From NCBI GenBank assembly GCA_947683425.1, contig CANTUQ010000055.1, forward strand, positions 4,328,001-4,392,000: DNA of 64,000 nucleotides. Direction: 5' to 3'. The notes beneath the pieces were generated by a model. The model was given only the letters and a program-made list of their open reading frames with translations, made no database searches and had not been told where the DNA came from. Source of the stretch: Excoecaria cochinchinensis. Its lineage: Eukaryota > Streptophyta > Magnoliopsida > Malpighiales > Euphorbiaceae. Positions within the stretch are counted from its first letter, which is position 1. The number at the start of each line of letters is the position of its first letter. A program made the translations under genes and the position numbers. Positions 63,673 to 64,000 of this stretch are shown piece after piece.

Positions 63673-64000
63673 CTGTACTTTGATGGGGCTGTGAACAATA
63701 AGGGGGTAGGAGTAGGAGTCATTTTGACCACCCCGAATAATGAGAAACTCCCTTTGGCAAAGAAACTGAGGTTCAAAGATACTAATAATGAAGCCGAGTA
63801 TGAAGCATGTACTTTTGGGTTGGAAGCGTTAATAGCCTTAGGGGCAAAGAAAGTGGAAGTGTTTGGTGATTCATCCCTAGTGATCAATCAAATTCGAGGC
63901 AAATGGGCTGTTAAAGAAAAAAGGCTAATGCCGTACATTAAGCACTTGAGAGACCTGAGTAGTCAGTTTGAAGTGTGTACATTCCATTTCATTCCAAGGG
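63673..64000 (+). pseudogene. Second, archaeal-type RNase H of Tat element 3 (partial)
   Basis: Two stops (TGA 63667, TAA 63670) precede LYFDGAVNNKGVGVGVIL. NNEAEYEACTFGLEALIALG and VFGDSSLVINQIRGKW follow, giving the D-E-D order of this RNase H class. A second RNase H of archaeal/plant type after the first is a known mark of the Tat lineage. The frame is open to the window edge; integrase should follow outside. Confidence 0.85.

Larger units (their letters stand above)
47709..64000 (+). mobile_element. Tat-lineage element 3, 5' part (runs off window)
   Basis: 5' LTR starting TGTAGACACCGGG, PBS, leader, gag, RT and double RNase H lie in Tat order. It is inserted in the element 2 aORF; the bases before it are GGTGG, so GGTGG followed by the rest of the aORF should appear after the 3' LTR beyond 64000. 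Many stops and a deletion of the RT active site make it non-autonomous. Confidence 0.85.

Overview
This window is from a large, transposon-bloated flowering-plant nuclear genome, probably a eudicot, although the species cannot be fixed. I find no host gene, rRNA or functional tRNA gene. Nearly all of the 64 kb is LTR retrotransposon sequence nested up to three deep, and most insertions can be closed by a 5-bp target-site duplication (TSD). Distances, mismatch counts and TSDs given here were counted by eye.

Layout. (1) 46-13264: an old solo LTR of Tekay/Del type (TSD-like AGCCA/TGCCA), split by Tat element 1 (1330-13000, TSD CTCCT). Element 1 has two LTRs, a gag without its zinc finger, no pol, and two extra genes facing away from a shared internal promoter: an antisense ORF (6629-5946) and a sense ORF (7800-9869, two in-frame stops). 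Its 3' UTR holds a 36/37-bp tandem array. (2) 13350-21764: very AT-rich, old LTR-derived sequence. (3) 21765-47708: Tat element 2, the outer host of everything to its right. Its decayed gag and pol are split by a solo LTR at 24550-26156 (TSD CCTAT/CCTGT), a reverse Tekay-type solo LTR at 28077-32158 (TSD CGGAG) that itself holds another solo LTR at 30413-31910 (TSD ACACC), and a reverse LTR starting at 34207. That last LTR holds a further solo LTR (34261-36953, TSD GAACC) and an almost intact Ty1/copia element (37033-46277, TSD TAAAC). A deletion near 47315 joins this LTR to a remnant of the element 2 antisense ORF. (4) 47709-64000: Tat element 3, inserted in that antisense ORF. Its 5' LTR is split by a complete Tekay/Del-like chromovirus (48934-58545, TSD TTCCG, one open 1543-codon gag-pol). 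Beyond the LTR come broken gag, RT with the catalytic motif deleted, and two RNase H domains, the second of archaeal type as is known for Tat. Element 3 runs off the window.

Relative ages from LTR pair mismatches: copia about 12/1745, Tekay about 18/2445, Tat element 1 about 56/2067. The copia and Tekay insertions are therefore recent and Tat element 1 clearly older.

The most unusual signals are non-coding. The Tekay-type LTRs hold a train of short hairpins with compensatory base changes, and one hairpin module sits 350-445 nt from the LTR 3' end in seven different LTRs. GC-rich dyad arrays (TCACG-N1-3-CGTGA) are shared by two otherwise different LTR families. Tat LTRs use another dyad (CGACGCCCGTCG), which recurs in the internal divergent promoter of element 1.
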